The notes: generated from the letters alone by a model not told the origin. 21,588 nt of DNA from an uncultured Collinsella sp. (GCA_937937835.1 CALDBJ010000023.1:1-21588), one strand, 5' to 3'; shown: positions 6,728-15,172, counted from the first letter of the stretch. Numbers and translations: made by a program.

Positions 6728-9394
6728 ATGACACCTCTCGCAAAACGTCTCCCGCGCGAGCTGCGCCGCAATATCGGCAAGTACCTGGGCATCTTTCTTC
6801 TTATGTGCGGAAGCATCGCTCTCACCTCAGGCTTTTTGCTCGCAGCGCATTCTATCGGTTGCCTTATCGACGACATGCGCGATGCGTACACGATTGAGGA
6901 CGGCCGCGTGACCACCTCCTTCGAGGCTACCGACGATCAACTCAAGGCCGCCGAGGATGCAGCCGGCGACGTCGGCGGCGTCACGCTCTACAAGAATTTC
7001 TCCATCGACGCCATCATCAAAAAGACCGCTGGCGACGACGGCACCAAGCGCACGCTGCGCACCTATGCGCACCGCACCAAGGTCGATATCGCGTCCTACT
7101 GTGAGGGCAAGGAGCCCAAAACGGACGATGAAGTGGCGATCGACCGTGTCTTCGCCACCAATAACAACCTGTCCGTGGGCGATAAGGTCGAGCTTGAGGG
7201 CCGCACCTACACCATCTGCGGCATCATGACCCAGCCCGATAGCCAGGCGCTGTTCCTCAACAATTCGGACTTTACGGTGAACACCATCACTTATGGCGTG
7301 GCCGAGGTCACCGATGCCGGCTTTGCCGCGCTCGAGGATGCCGGCGGCGCGCCCGCCTACACCTACTCCTTTACCTTTGCCGATCGCGACCTCCCCACCG
7401 CGGATCGCATCGATGCGGAGCAGGATATGGTCGAGGCGCTGACCGACGCCGATGCGCGCGTGGACGATCTGATCGATGCCGATTCCAACCAGGGCATTGG
7501 CTATGCGCGCGACGACGTAGACGGCGACTCCATGATGTGGATGACGCTGCTCGACATCATCATCGTGATCATGGCGTTCGTCTTTGTGGTCCTTACCGAC
7601 GCCACCATCGAGGAGGAGAGCGCCATCATCGGCACGCTGCTCGCCAGCGGCTATCGTCGACGCGAGATCGTCCTGCACTACCTTGCGCTTCCCACTACCG
7701 TGGGCGTGATCGCGGCGCTTTTGGGCACCGCGCTCGGCGTTGTGTTCTTTACCGAGCCCATGCGCAGCCTCTATTACGGCTCGTACAGCCTGCCGCCCTT
7801 CCAGGTGTACTGGAGCTGGGAGATCTTTGTGAAGTGCGCCGTGGTTCCCGCCGCTGCGCTCATCCTCATCACGCTGGTGGGTCTGCTTCGCAAGATGGGC
7901 AAGACGCCGTTGCAGTTTCTTCGCCACGAGGCGAGCGGCAAGTCTGGCACCAAGCGCGGCCTGCAGCTGCCGGAGCGCATGGGCTTTGTCTCGCGCTTCC
8001 GCCTGCGTATCTTCCTGCGCAACCTGGGCAACTTCGCCACGCTCTTCGTGGGCATTGCGTTTGCCTCGCTGCTGCTGCTCTTTGGCCTGGCGATTCTGCC
8101 CACGATGACGCACTACGCGGACAACCTCGAGACGAGCCTGGTCGCCGAGCACCAGTACACGCTCAAGGCTCCGCTGGAGCTCGAGGGCACTGCCGAGGAG
8201 CGCGAGCAGTGGTCGGCACTCGAGTGCTTGCAGTCGGTTGACGGCGCGCTGCTTTCTGCCGCCCAAGATGCCGATGACGAGCTCGACGACGCGGCCGATG
8301 CGGCGCAGGCGGCAGCCGATGCCGCGACCGCATCCCCGTCTGCCGAGAGCCTGGCCGCGGCGCAGGACGCGCTCGCCAAGGTCCAGGACAAGAAGGATGC
8401 GCTTTATGCGCGCCTCGATGACCTTGCCGATGCTCTCGGCTGCGACCACGATGAGGCTATCGACCTGATCGACAAGGCCTCTAAGATCGACACTGACAAC
8501 GACGATATCCACCCAGTCAATACGACCGATAACGGCGCGGGCGCAATCGCACAGGCCGAGAAATACGCCGTCTACCAGCTGCAATACGACCGCGGCGACG
8601 GAAATGGCGAGGAGACGATTTCCATCTACGGCATCTCGCCCGATTCGCGCTACTGGAAAGGGCTGGACGTCGGCGACGGACGCGTCGTCTTTGGCGGTGG
8701 CTTGCTCGACAAGTTTGGCTGGAGCGAGGGTCAGAAGGTTAAGCTTCGCGACAAGTACGAGGGCAAGAATTATTCCCTTGAGTACGCGGGCAAGGACTGT
8801 GCCTGGGGCTCCAAGTCGGACATGAATATCTATATGAGTATCGACAACTTTAACGAGCTGTTCGGCAACGACGCCGCCTACTTTAACGGCTATGTGAGCA
8901 ACGAGAAGCTCGACCTCGACGCGCGCTACTTTGCCGGCGACACCACGCCCGACGACATGCGCGCCGTGGGCGACCAGTTCATCGGCATGATGAGCAAAAT
9001 GATCGGCATGATGGTCGGGCTTGCGGTGTTCATCTTCTTGCTGTTTATGTACCTGCTGACCAAGGCCGTGATCGACCACAGCGCCCGTTCGATTAGCTAC
9101 ATGAAAGTCTTTGGCTATCGCGACAGCGAGATCTCGCATCTGTACATCCGCTCGATCACGCTGTGCGTGGCGGCGTCGCTCGTGCTGAGCCTGCCGGTCA
9201 TTATTGGTTCACTAACGGCCATCTTCCGCTCGATGCTGCTCGCCTACAACGGCAATATCGAGATCTACGTGCCCGCTTGGTCCATGGTTGCATGCGTCGG
9301 CATTGGCTTTGCGACCTACCTGGTCGTGGCACTGCTACACACGCGTTCTATCAAGCGCGTCAGCCTGGCCGAAGCCCTCAAAGTCCAAGAGTAG
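6728..9394 (+). CDS. Large FtsX-family ABC permease
   Basis: This 888-residue permease works with the preceding ATPase. One helix (about 19-41) is followed by an extracytoplasmic domain of about 225 residues. Helices at about 268-290, 317-342 and 365-387 form the first FtsX core, and another helix lies at about 432-458. A second extracytoplasmic domain of about 295 residues precedes three helices at about 755-778, 807-830 and 848-870, which form the second FtsX core. The second loop contains an Ala/Asp-rich, probably coiled-coil segment (about 510-575), which could project through the thick wall. ATG 6728 is chosen over the in-frame TTG at 6713, which overlaps the ATPase. The C-terminus RVSLAEALKVQE is the usual FtsX ending. 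The stop codon TAG is the first three bases of the next repeat cluster. Confidence 0.9.
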   Translation: MTPLAKRLPRELRRNIGKYLGIFLLMCGSIALTSGFLLAAHSIGCLIDDMRDAYTIEDGRVTTSFEATDDQLKAAEDAAGDVGGVTLYKNFSIDAIIKKTAGDDGTKRTLRTYAHRTKVDIASYCEGKEPKTDDEVAIDRVFATNNNLSVGDKVELEGRTYTICGIMTQPDSQALFLNNSDFTVNTITYGVAEVTDAGFAALEDAGGAPAYTYSFTFADRDLPTADRIDAEQDMVEALTDADARVDDLIDADSNQGIGYARDDVDGDSMMWMTLLDIIIVIMAFVFVVLTDATIEEESAIIGTLLASGYRRREIVLHYLALPTTVGVIAALLGTALGVVFFTEPMRSLYYGSYSLPPFQVYWSWEIFVKCAVVPAAALILITLVGLLRKMGKTPLQFLRHEASGKSGTKRGLQLPERMGFVSRFRLRIFLRNLGNFATLFVGIAFASLLLLFGLAILPTMTHYADNLETSLVAEHQYTLKAPLELEGTAEEREQWSALECLQSVDGALLSAAQDADDELDDAADAAQAAADAATASPSAESLAAAQDALAKVQDKKDALYARLDDLADALGCDHDEAIDLIDKASKIDTDNDDIHPVNTTDNGAGAIAQAEKYAVYQLQYDRGDGNGEETISIYGISPDSRYWKGLDVGDGRVVFGGGLLDKFGWSEGQKVKLRDKYEGKNYSLEYAGKDCAWGSKSDMNIYMSIDNFNELFGNDAAYFNGYVSNEKLDLDARYFAGDTTPDDMRAVGDQFIGMMSKMIGMMVGLAVFIFLLFMYLLTKAVIDHSARSISYMKVFGYRDSEISHLYIRSITLCVAASLVLSLPVIIGSLTAIFRSMLLAYNGNIEIYVPAWSMVACVGIGFATYLVVALLHTRSIKRVSLAEALKVQE

Positions 9395-9577
9395 TCATCG
9401 GGGACGTTCTTAAACGACTAGTCATCGGGGACGGTCTTTGCCGATTCGCCGGCTCGCTGGCCGGGCCGGCAAGGACTGTCCCTGGCGGCACTCATTTAAG
9501 TCTGTCCCCAATGAGTGGTTTCAGTCATTTAGGTCTGTCCCCAATGACTATGTATAAGAACGTCCCCAATGACTAGG
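9392..9577. repeat. Intergenic GTCATTGGGGAC repeat cluster, copy 2
   Basis: This cluster begins with the TAG stop of the FtsX permease (TAGTCATCGGGGAC). ACTAGTCATCGGGGAC (9417-9432) faces GTCCCCAATGACTAG (9562-9576). GGGACGGTCTTTGCCG pairs, with G-U wobbles, with CGGCAAGGACTGTCCC, which ends near 9482. Two unit hairpins differ by a compensatory change: ACTCATT (9490-9496) with AATGAGT (9510-9516), and AGTCATT (9523-9529) with AATGACT (9543-9549). The conserved part of the loop is GTCCCC. The order of subunits matches copy 1. Confidence 0.85.
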
Positions 9578-9585
9578 TGCCGTAC

Positions 9586-9616
9586 TTGACTTTACCTCTG
9601 CTTTAACTGGTACCAT
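9586..9616 (+). promoter_or_regulatory. Possible promoter of the DUF362 gene
   Basis: TTGACT (9586-9591) and TACCAT (9611-9616) are separated by 19 bases, two more than optimal. They lie just after the repeat cluster and 44 bases before the start codon. The boxes are reasonable but the spacing makes this tentative. Confidence 0.3.
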
Positions 9617-9659
9617 CCTCTTATGTCTGTAACGCCATATAGACCGAGGGGATATATCT

Positions 9660-10865
9660 ATGACCGCAGCCGCACCCGCCGCACCCGCTAAGGTGTACTT
9701 CACTAACCTGCGCACGCATGCTCGCGAGAGCCAGCTCGACAAGCTCAAGCGCCTCATTCGTCACGCCGGTATTGAGCAGATCGACTTTGAGAACAAGTTC
9801 GTCGCCATCAAGATTCACTTTGGTGAGCTGGGCAACCTGAGCTTTTTGCGCCCCAACTACGCCCGCGCCGTCGCGGACGTGGTGAAGGAGCTGGGCGGCA
9901 AGCCCTTCCTCACTGACTGCAACACGCTCTATGTCGGTAGCCGCAAAAACGCGCTCGAGCACATCGACACCGCCTACCAGAACGGCTTTACCCCGTATGC
10001 CACGGGTTGCCAGATCATCATCGCCGACGGCCTCAAGGGCACTGACGAGGCGCTTGTCCCGGTCGAGGGCGGCGAGTACGTGCACGAGGCTAAGATCGGT
10101 CAGGCGCTCATGGATGCCGATATCGTGATTAGCCTCACCCACTTTAAGGGCCATGAGCAGGCCGGCTTTGGCGGCGCCATGAAGAACCTGGGTATGGGAG
10201 GCGGCAGCCGTGCCGGCAAGATGGAGCAGCATGCCGCCGGCAAGCCGAACGTCGCGGCCGAGCACTGCATTGGCTGCCGTGCCTGCGAAAAGATTTGCGC
10301 GCACAACGCCATTTCGTTTGACGATACCCGCGAGCGCGAGCTTGCCAGCGGCGCTACTCGCACGGTGCACGTGGCCGCTATCGACCACGATCGCTGCGTG
10401 GGCTGCGGACGCTGCATTGCGGCATGCAACCAGGACTGCATCAAGCCCGGCTATGACGCCGCGGCCGACGTGCTCAACTGCAAGATCGCCGAGTACACCA
10501 AAGCCGTTGTCCAGGATCGTCCCAGCTTCCACATTTCGCTGGCTATGGATATCAGCCCCAACTGCGATTGCCATCCCGAAAACGACACACCTATCGTCAA
10601 CGATATCGGCATGTTCGCGAGCTTCGACCCGGTCGCCATCGACCAGGCCTGCGCCGATGCCGTCATGGCGTCCGAGCCGCTGCCCAACACCGAGCTCACC
10701 GATAGCGCGGCCAAGATGGAGCATAACCACGGGCATCTGGAGGGCGAGCAGGCGCACGACCCCTTCTGCATTACGCATCCCGACACCGACTGGCGCGTGT
10801 GCATCGCGCATGCCGAGAAGATCGGCTTGGGCACGAGCGAGTACGAGCTCATCGAGGTCAAGTAG
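9660..10865 (+). CDS. DUF362 protein with two [4Fe-4S] ferredoxin motifs
   Basis: This 401-residue cytoplasmic protein combines a DUF362 domain with an inserted bacterial ferredoxin domain. The DUF362 part spans about 10-185 and resumes after the clusters; KIHFGELGN, FLTDCNTLY, ISLTHFKGHEQAGFGGA and KNLGMG are characteristic. The ferredoxin part has two complete Cys-x2-Cys-x2-Cys-x3-Cys sets at Cys203/206/209/213 and Cys246/249/252/256, so it should carry two [4Fe-4S] clusters. DUF362 iron-sulfur proteins are common in anaerobes and are thought to be electron carriers or reductases, but no reaction is established. GAGGGGAT lies seven to eight bases before the ATG. It is a single-gene transcript ending at a strong terminator, convergent with the hydrolase gene. 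Confidence 0.92.
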   Translation: MTAAAPAAPAKVYFTNLRTHARESQLDKLKRLIRHAGIEQIDFENKFVAIKIHFGELGNLSFLRPNYARAVADVVKELGGKPFLTDCNTLYVGSRKNALEHIDTAYQNGFTPYATGCQIIIADGLKGTDEALVPVEGGEYVHEAKIGQALMDADIVISLTHFKGHEQAGFGGAMKNLGMGGGSRAGKMEQHAAGKPNVAAEHCIGCRACEKICAHNAISFDDTRERELASGATRTVHVAAIDHDRCVGCGRCIAACNQDCIKPGYDAAADVLNCKIAEYTKAVVQDRPSFHISLAMDISPNCDCHPENDTPIVNDIGMFASFDPVAIDQACADAVMASEPLPNTELTDSAAKMEHNHGHLEGEQAHDPFCITHPDTDWRVCIAHAEKIGLGTSEYELIEVK

Positions 10866-10912
10866 CGCCTAGCTATTGGACAAAATAAGCGCCTTTGTAG
10901 CACAACGTTAGT

Positions 10913-10952
10913 AAAAGCCGCCCGTGAGCACAGTGCCCACGGGCGGCTTTTT
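10913..10952. terminator. Bidirectional rho-independent terminator
   Basis: A perfect 14-bp stem pairs AAAAGCCGCCCGTG (10913-10926) with CACGGGCGGCTTTT (10938-10951) around an 11-base loop. T-runs follow in both directions because the stem itself ends in A/T. It separates the convergent DUF362 and hydrolase genes and can serve both. Confidence 0.93.
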
Positions 10953-10996
10953 GGAAGTGCTAGGGGGTCAGATGGACCAGTAAACCGTCCTATTTC

Positions 10997-11962
10997 CTAA
11001 AAATACTCGTCGAGGAAGTTGTCGACCGTGTTCCAGTAGAGTTCGGGGTCGACCTGCGCGCTCTTGGCGTGGGTGGCGCCATGGACGGTGAGCTTTTGCT
11101 TGACCTTGCTGGCGCACGCGTCGTAGTTTTGGTCGAGCATGCTGTACGGCACAAAGGTGTCTTGGTCACCGTGGATAAACAGCATGGGAACCGTCGCGCG
11201 CTTGAGCTGTTCCACGCTGCTCGCCTTATGAAAGTCGTAGCCCGCGCGCACGTTGCATACCAGGTTTGCTACATCGAGCAAGGGAAAGCTGGGCAGACCG
11301 AACACGTCCTTGAGCTGCAGAGAAAACTCGTCCCAAACACTTGTATAACCGCAGTCCTCGATAATGCATTTCACGTTTGCGGGCAGAGATTCCCCCGCGA
11401 CGTTCATGGCGGTTGCCGCACCCATCGACTCGCCAAAGACCAGGATGCGCGCCTCGGGGTCAGCCTGAACGATTCGCTCGATCCATGCGACGATGTCGAG
11501 GCGCTCGGGCCAGCCCATGCCGATATAGTCGCCGCCGGAGCGCTCGTGGGCGCGGGCAGCGGGTGCGAGTACGTTCATGCCGCGGTCATGGAATCGTTTG
11601 GCGTATCGGGCCATACCGATGGGCTCATTGGTGTATCCGTGTAGGCAGACAGCGTAATTGTGTGTGGTCTCTGGGGCGGCAAAATACCAAGCGGCAAGTT
11701 CGGTTCCGTCATCTGCGGTGAGGCTGCTGCTCTCGCTATTCTCTTTAAACCACGCCCGCGCCTCGGTTTCCTCGGCATCCGGCTGCTCACCTTTTTTGTC
11801 GTTTTTGCTGTCCTGCATCATCTTCATGGTGTACGGCGCTTGGGGGTTCAGGGCAAAGTCGAACAAGAAGTTGCCGGCAAACCCCAGCAGCGCGACAACG
11901 AGCACCAGCGCAACGACGCCGGCTATCTTGAGCTTTCGATGGGAACGTGCGTTTTGAGCCAT
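10997..11962 (-). CDS. Membrane-anchored alpha/beta hydrolase
   Basis: This 321-residue serine hydrolase has a single N-terminal membrane segment (about 12-36) after a basic start, so the catalytic domain is probably outside the membrane; no signal-peptidase or lipobox site is evident. The fold shows an oxyanion-region LHGYTN (107-112), nucleophile Ser179 in GESMGA, acid Asp268 in HGDQDTFVP and base His298 in GATHAKS, a complete triad. It resembles the BEM46/YqkD-like peptidase S9 or esterase group; the substrate is unknown. The start is well supported: AGGAG precedes ATG 11962 by nine bases. A good promoter lies upstream at 12012-12040 and a strong terminator lies downstream. It is a single-gene unit, divergent from the hemolysin III gene. 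Confidence 0.9.
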   Translation of the reverse strand: MAQNARSHRKLKIAGVVALVLVVALLGFAGNFLFDFALNPQAPYTMKMMQDSKNDKKGEQPDAEETEARAWFKENSESSSLTADDGTELAAWYFAAPETTHNYAVCLHGYTNEPIGMARYAKRFHDRGMNVLAPAARAHERSGGDYIGMGWPERLDIVAWIERIVQADPEARILVFGESMGAATAMNVAGESLPANVKCIIEDCGYTSVWDEFSLQLKDVFGLPSFPLLDVANLVCNVRAGYDFHKASSVEQLKRATVPMLFIHGDQDTFVPYSMLDQNYDACASKVKQKLTVHGATHAKSAQVDPELYWNTVDNFLDEYF

Positions 11963-11982
11963 GCGGTATTCTCCTATAAGAT

Positions 11983-12041
11983 GTTAATACATCAACATTT
12001 AATGCAAGCGCATTATGGACGTTCGCCGTTGATGCGTCAAC
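11983..12041. promoter_or_regulatory. Pair of operator-like palindromes at hydrolase promoter
   Basis: GTTAATACATCAAC (11983-11996) and GTTGATGCGTCAAC (12028-12041) are two versions of the same 14-bp palindrome, with GTTGA and TCAAC arms. Their centres are 45 bp apart. The upstream copy covers the -35 box of the hydrolase promoter and the other lies just past the expected transcription start. This is the geometry of a repressor with two sites. The regulator is not encoded next to it. Confidence 0.5.
12012..12040 (-). promoter_or_regulatory. Sigma70-type promoter of the hydrolase gene
   Basis: On the minus strand TTGACG (12035-12040) is followed, after exactly 17 bases, by CATAAT (12012-12017). 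Transcription would start near 12005, giving an untranslated leader of about 43 bases before ATG 11962. Confidence 0.65.
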
Positions 12042-12104
12042 AGACAAAGAATGGGTAAACAAAGGGTCACGTGTGGTGCAAATTTCGCACGTACCTAGAC
12101 GCTT

Positions 12105-12113
12105 TGATATAGT
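12105..12113 (+). promoter_or_regulatory. Extended -10 promoter of the hemolysin III gene
   Basis: TGA-TATAGT forms an extended -10 element with TATAGT at 12108-12113. It lies 35 bases before the start codon. No good -35 box is visible, which extended -10 promoters tolerate. The same arrangement, TGC-TATAGT, precedes the MgtE-like gene. Confidence 0.45.
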
Positions 12114-12148
12114 GTTGAGAACTCTTTACGTTGGAGGATGTAACCGGC

Positions 12149-12832
12149 ATGTCCGATTCGAGCGACAGTTCCAAGCCGCGACCCAAGACCGCGGCCGTTC
12201 CACACTACACGGTGGGCGAGGAGATCATGAACTCCGTCACCCATGGTGTCGGCTGCCTGCTGGGTATCGCGGGCCTGGTGCTCCTGATCGTATTCGCTGC
12301 CCTGCGCGGCGGGGGCCCGGCACACATGGCCGCGGCGATTGTCTATGGTGTCAGCATTATTCTCGAATACCTAGCCTCTACGCTCTACCACGCGATTCAG
12401 CCCGCGCGCGCCAAGCGCGTCTTTCGCATCATTGACCACAGCTGCATCTACTTGCTCATAGCCGGCAGCTATACCCCGTTTTGCCTCATCACGCTCGCAA
12501 ACGACGGCGGCCCTGCGCTGTTCTTTGCCGTATGGGCCATCGCCATTGTCGGCATTGCCCTCGAGTGCTTTATGCGTGAGCGTCAACCGCACTGGGTAAG
12601 CGGCTTGGTCTACCTGCTGATGGGCTGGCTCGTTGTCTTTAAGCTGCCCGAGCTCGTGTCGCTGCTCAACCCCGTGGCACTTGCCCTGCTCGCCGTCGGC
12701 GGCGTGTGCTACACCGCGGGCGTGCCGTTCTATATCGCCAAAAACGTGCGCTATCTGCACAGCGTGTTTCACCTGTGGGTGCTCGCCGGCAGCATCTTCC
12801 AGTTCATGGCGGTGATCCTCTTCGTAATCTAG
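12149..12832 (+). CDS. Hemolysin III / PAQR-family membrane protein
   Basis: This 227-residue protein has seven predicted helices and belongs to the hemolysin III (YqfA/TrhA) branch of the PAQR superfamily. The conserved metal-site residues are all present: Ser77 and His81 in ASTLYH, Asp96 and His97 in IIDHSCIYLLIAG, and His204 and His208 in HSVFH. The N-terminal EEIMNSVTHGVG is the family hallmark. PAQR proteins bind zinc and some are hydrolases acting on membrane lipids; bacterial members influence membrane fluidity, and the name hemolysin is historical. ATG 12149 is chosen because GGAGG (12133-12137) precedes it. The in-frame TTG at 12131 overlaps that site and is unlikely. It is a single gene downstream of its own promoter. 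Confidence 0.92.
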   Translation: MSDSSDSSKPRPKTAAVPHYTVGEEIMNSVTHGVGCLLGIAGLVLLIVFAALRGGGPAHMAAAIVYGVSIILEYLASTLYHAIQPARAKRVFRIIDHSCIYLLIAGSYTPFCLITLANDGGPALFFAVWAIAIVGIALECFMRERQPHWVSGLVYLLMGWLVVFKLPELVSLLNPVALALLAVGGVCYTAGVPFYIAKNVRYLHSVFHLWVLAGSIFQFMAVILFVI

Positions 12833-12940
12833 CGACCACGCCAGCGCCCGTGCCCCCGCTCGGTCGCCAGTGCAATTGCCGTATCCGCCACCAACGTTTT
12901 AATCCGACGTCCCGAATCTTGGAGGTTCGAGAAACTCCCG

Positions 12941-14314
12941 ATGGACATAACCATCTCCCTTATCACCACCCTCGTTTTGACCCTCATCAACGGCTACTTC
13001 TCTATGTCCGAGATGGCGCTCACCACGGCCAAGCGCGCCGTGCTGGAGCACGAGGCCGAGGAAGGCGACAAGCGCGCCGAGCGTGCCATTAAGCTGGCTG
13101 CCGACTCCGACCAGCTGCTCGCCACCATCCAGGTCGCCATCACGCTCGTGGGCTTCGCCTCGTCCGCCGTCGCCTCGACGAGCCTGTCCGACCCGCTCGC
13201 CACGTGGCTCATGAGCTTTGGCATCGCGCCGCTCTCCGCCATCGCGCGCGGCCTGGCGCCGGTCATCATCACCGTCGCGGTCGCCTTCGTGTCCATCGTG
13301 ATCGGCGAGCTTGTGCCCAAGCGCATCGGCCTGGCCAACGCCGAAGGCGTGTCCAAGCAGGTCGTGGGGCCGTTGTCGTTTTTCCAAAAGATCGCTCGTC
13401 CGCTCGTGTGGCTGACCGGCGCTTGCTCCGATGGCCTGGCCCGCATCCTGCGCATCAAGAGTGCCGACGACCGTCAGAACGTCTCGGAAGAAGAGATCAA
13501 GTACATGGTCTCGGAGCAGGACGACCTGCTCGACGAGGAAAAGCGCATGATCCACGAGATCTTCGACCTGGGCGACACCGTTGCCCGCGAGGTCATGGTG
13601 CCGCGCGTGGACACCACCATGTGCGAGGACGACGAGACGGTCGCCGACGTGCTGTCCACCATGCGCCAGACCGGCTTTAGCCGCATCCCCGTCTATCACG
13701 AGGATCCCGACAACGTCGCCGGCATTGCGCACATCAAGGACCTGATTCAGCCCGCGCTCGACGGCAAGGGCGACCAGCCCATCGCCGGCTTTTTGCGCGA
13801 CGCCACCTTTGTGCCCGACACCAAGGACATCCTGCCGCTGCTGTCCGAGATGCAGACCTCGCACGACCAGATCGTGATGGTCGTGGACGAGTACGGCGGC
13901 ACGGCCGGCATTATCACTATCGAGGACATCGTCGAGGAGATCGTCGGCGAGATCGAGGACGAGTTCGACCCCGACAACAAGTATCTCACGCGCCTTTCGC
14001 GCCGCGAGTGGCTCGTTGATGGGCGTTTTTCGTGCGATGACGCGATTGAGCTTGGTTGGCCGCTTGAGGAAAGCGATGATTATGAGACCATCGCCGGCTG
14101 GATTTTGGAGCTTTGCGACTCGGTGCCCGACATCGGAGAGGTGTTTGAGGTTGCGGGGTACAAGTTTAAAGTGCAGTCGATGCGTGGCCAGCGCATCTCG
14201 CTCATTCGCGTGATCGCTCCGGCCGAAACCGATAAGAAGGATTCCGAGTCTTCGGTAGACGAGCCGACGACGTCGGGTGCGGGTTCCGCGAATCCGCACG
14301 ACGGCGACGAGTAG
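12941..14314 (+). CDS. CNNM/CorC (HlyC-CorC) family transporter
   Basis: This 457-residue protein has three parts. An N-terminal DUF21/CNNM membrane domain (about 1-190) includes FSMSEMALTTA (20-30) and GELVPKRI (122-129). A CBS pair (about 205-335) includes VMVPRVD and VDEYGGTAGIITIEDI. A C-terminal CorC_HlyC domain (about 345-425) follows, with an acidic tail. Family members are implicated in Mg2+ or Co2+ efflux or in its regulation, with the CBS pair binding Mg-ATP; hemolysin is only a database name. GGAGG at 12921-12925 is 15 bases before the ATG, farther than usual, and no better in-frame start exists. The next gene begins 25 bases downstream, so the two are probably co-transcribed. Codon use in the last quarter shifts slightly toward T-ending codons. 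Confidence 0.9.
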   Translation: MDITISLITTLVLTLINGYFSMSEMALTTAKRAVLEHEAEEGDKRAERAIKLAADSDQLLATIQVAITLVGFASSAVASTSLSDPLATWLMSFGIAPLSAIARGLAPVIITVAVAFVSIVIGELVPKRIGLANAEGVSKQVVGPLSFFQKIARPLVWLTGACSDGLARILRIKSADDRQNVSEEEIKYMVSEQDDLLDEEKRMIHEIFDLGDTVAREVMVPRVDTTMCEDDETVADVLSTMRQTGFSRIPVYHEDPDNVAGIAHIKDLIQPALDGKGDQPIAGFLRDATFVPDTKDILPLLSEMQTSHDQIVMVVDEYGGTAGIITIEDIVEEIVGEIEDEFDPDNKYLTRLSRREWLVDGRFSCDDAIELGWPLEESDDYETIAGWILELCDSVPDIGEVFEVAGYKFKVQSMRGQRISLIRVIAPAETDKKDSESSVDEPTTSGAGSANPHDGDE

Positions 14315-14338
14315 GACAAGGAAGAGTAGGGGAGAGTT

Positions 14339-15172
14339 ATGGCAGGCCTGTTCAACATCCTTAAGGTCACCGTCAGCGAGGACAAGATCTGCGCGCACGT
14401 GCTGGTGAACCCCGGCATGCCGCTCATGACCTCGGAGGATATCGAGGCTACGGCGCGCGTGTATTACCTGGTGCCGGCGATTGCCAAGCACCTGTGCCTG
14501 GGTGATTCCGGCCGCGAGTTCCAGGACTGCATGGGCCAGACCGAGCTTTGCCATCTGCTTGAGCATGTGACAGTCGAGCTCATGAACGAGACCGGTCTTG
14601 CCGGTAGCATCTCGTGCGGCCGCACGCGCGTAAGCGAGCACGACGAGCGCGTTTTTGAGGTTGAGCTTTCGTGTCCCGACGACGCGCTGGCCATCGGTGC
14701 GCTGTCTTCGGCCACCTTTATGATGGACTGGGCGTACCTGCACGCCGACCAGCCTGCCCCCGACGTGGAGGGCACGGTCGCGGGCCTGCGCAACCTGGTG
14801 CTGGGCATGCGCGCCGAGGCCGAGGGCAAGGATCCTCACGAGGCCGTCGCCGCTGCGAACGGCGAAGATGCTGCCGAGGACGAGGGCGCTGACGAGGGCG
14901 ATGTGCCGGTCGACGCCGAGCCCGTTGCCGATGCGACCGCCGAGCCCGTTCCCACCGAGCCCCAGGGCGTCCCCAACTTTGACGACGAGCCCCAGGTGGC
15001 GATTGATACCGAGGGTGCGGTTGCCGAGAACCACGAGGCCTCCGCTGCCGTCTTTGGCGGTGCGGCGACGGTTCCGGCAGGACCTGCGCATGAGGGCGGC
15101 CTGCCGCTCGTGGACGGCGCCGGCGAGGACCCGGGTGCCACGGTGGCCATGCCGGCTATGCCCCAGGAGTAG
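14339..15172 (+). CDS. Stand-alone cyanophycin-synthetase N-domain-like protein
   Basis: This 277-residue protein has two parts. The first 135 residues resemble the N-terminal domain of cyanophycin synthetase (CphA): LVPAIAKHLCLGDSG, then HLLEHVTVELMNETG (His72, Glu75, His76), then CGRTR (93-97), then ERVFEVELSCPDDALAIGAL. These match the order and spacing in CphA of a LPxLxEHxC segment, an HxxEHVALELQxLAG segment, a GFGRTR segment and a VYxVVxEY segment. The ATP-grasp and Mur-ligase domains of CphA are absent. The remaining 140 residues are an Ala/Glu/Asp/Pro-rich, probably disordered tail. GGGGAG precedes the ATG by five bases, and the CorC-like gene ends 25 bases upstream. No activity is predictable; the similarity is from memory of the family, not from a search. 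Confidence 0.8.
   Translation: MAGLFNILKVTVSEDKICAHVLVNPGMPLMTSEDIEATARVYYLVPAIAKHLCLGDSGREFQDCMGQTELCHLLEHVTVELMNETGLAGSISCGRTRVSEHDERVFEVELSCPDDALAIGALSSATFMMDWAYLHADQPAPDVEGTVAGLRNLVLGMRAEAEGKDPHEAVAAANGEDAAEDEGADEGDVPVDAEPVADATAEPVPTEPQGVPNFDDEPQVAIDTEGAVAENHEASAAVFGGAATVPAGPAHEGGLPLVDGAGEDPGATVAMPAMPQE

Noticed and set aside
6827..9139. Long open frame on the minus strand opposite the FtsX permease
   Set aside because: It is the antisense shadow of a well-supported permease and has no recognisable protein features.
12832..12867. GCGACC/GGTCGC inverted repeat as a terminator after the hemolysin III gene
   Set aside because: The stem is six bases with a 24-base loop and no T-run.
12941..14314. 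True pore-forming haemolysin
   Set aside because: The CNNM, CBS and CorC_HlyC domain order marks an ion-transport-related membrane protein; the haemolysin name is historical.
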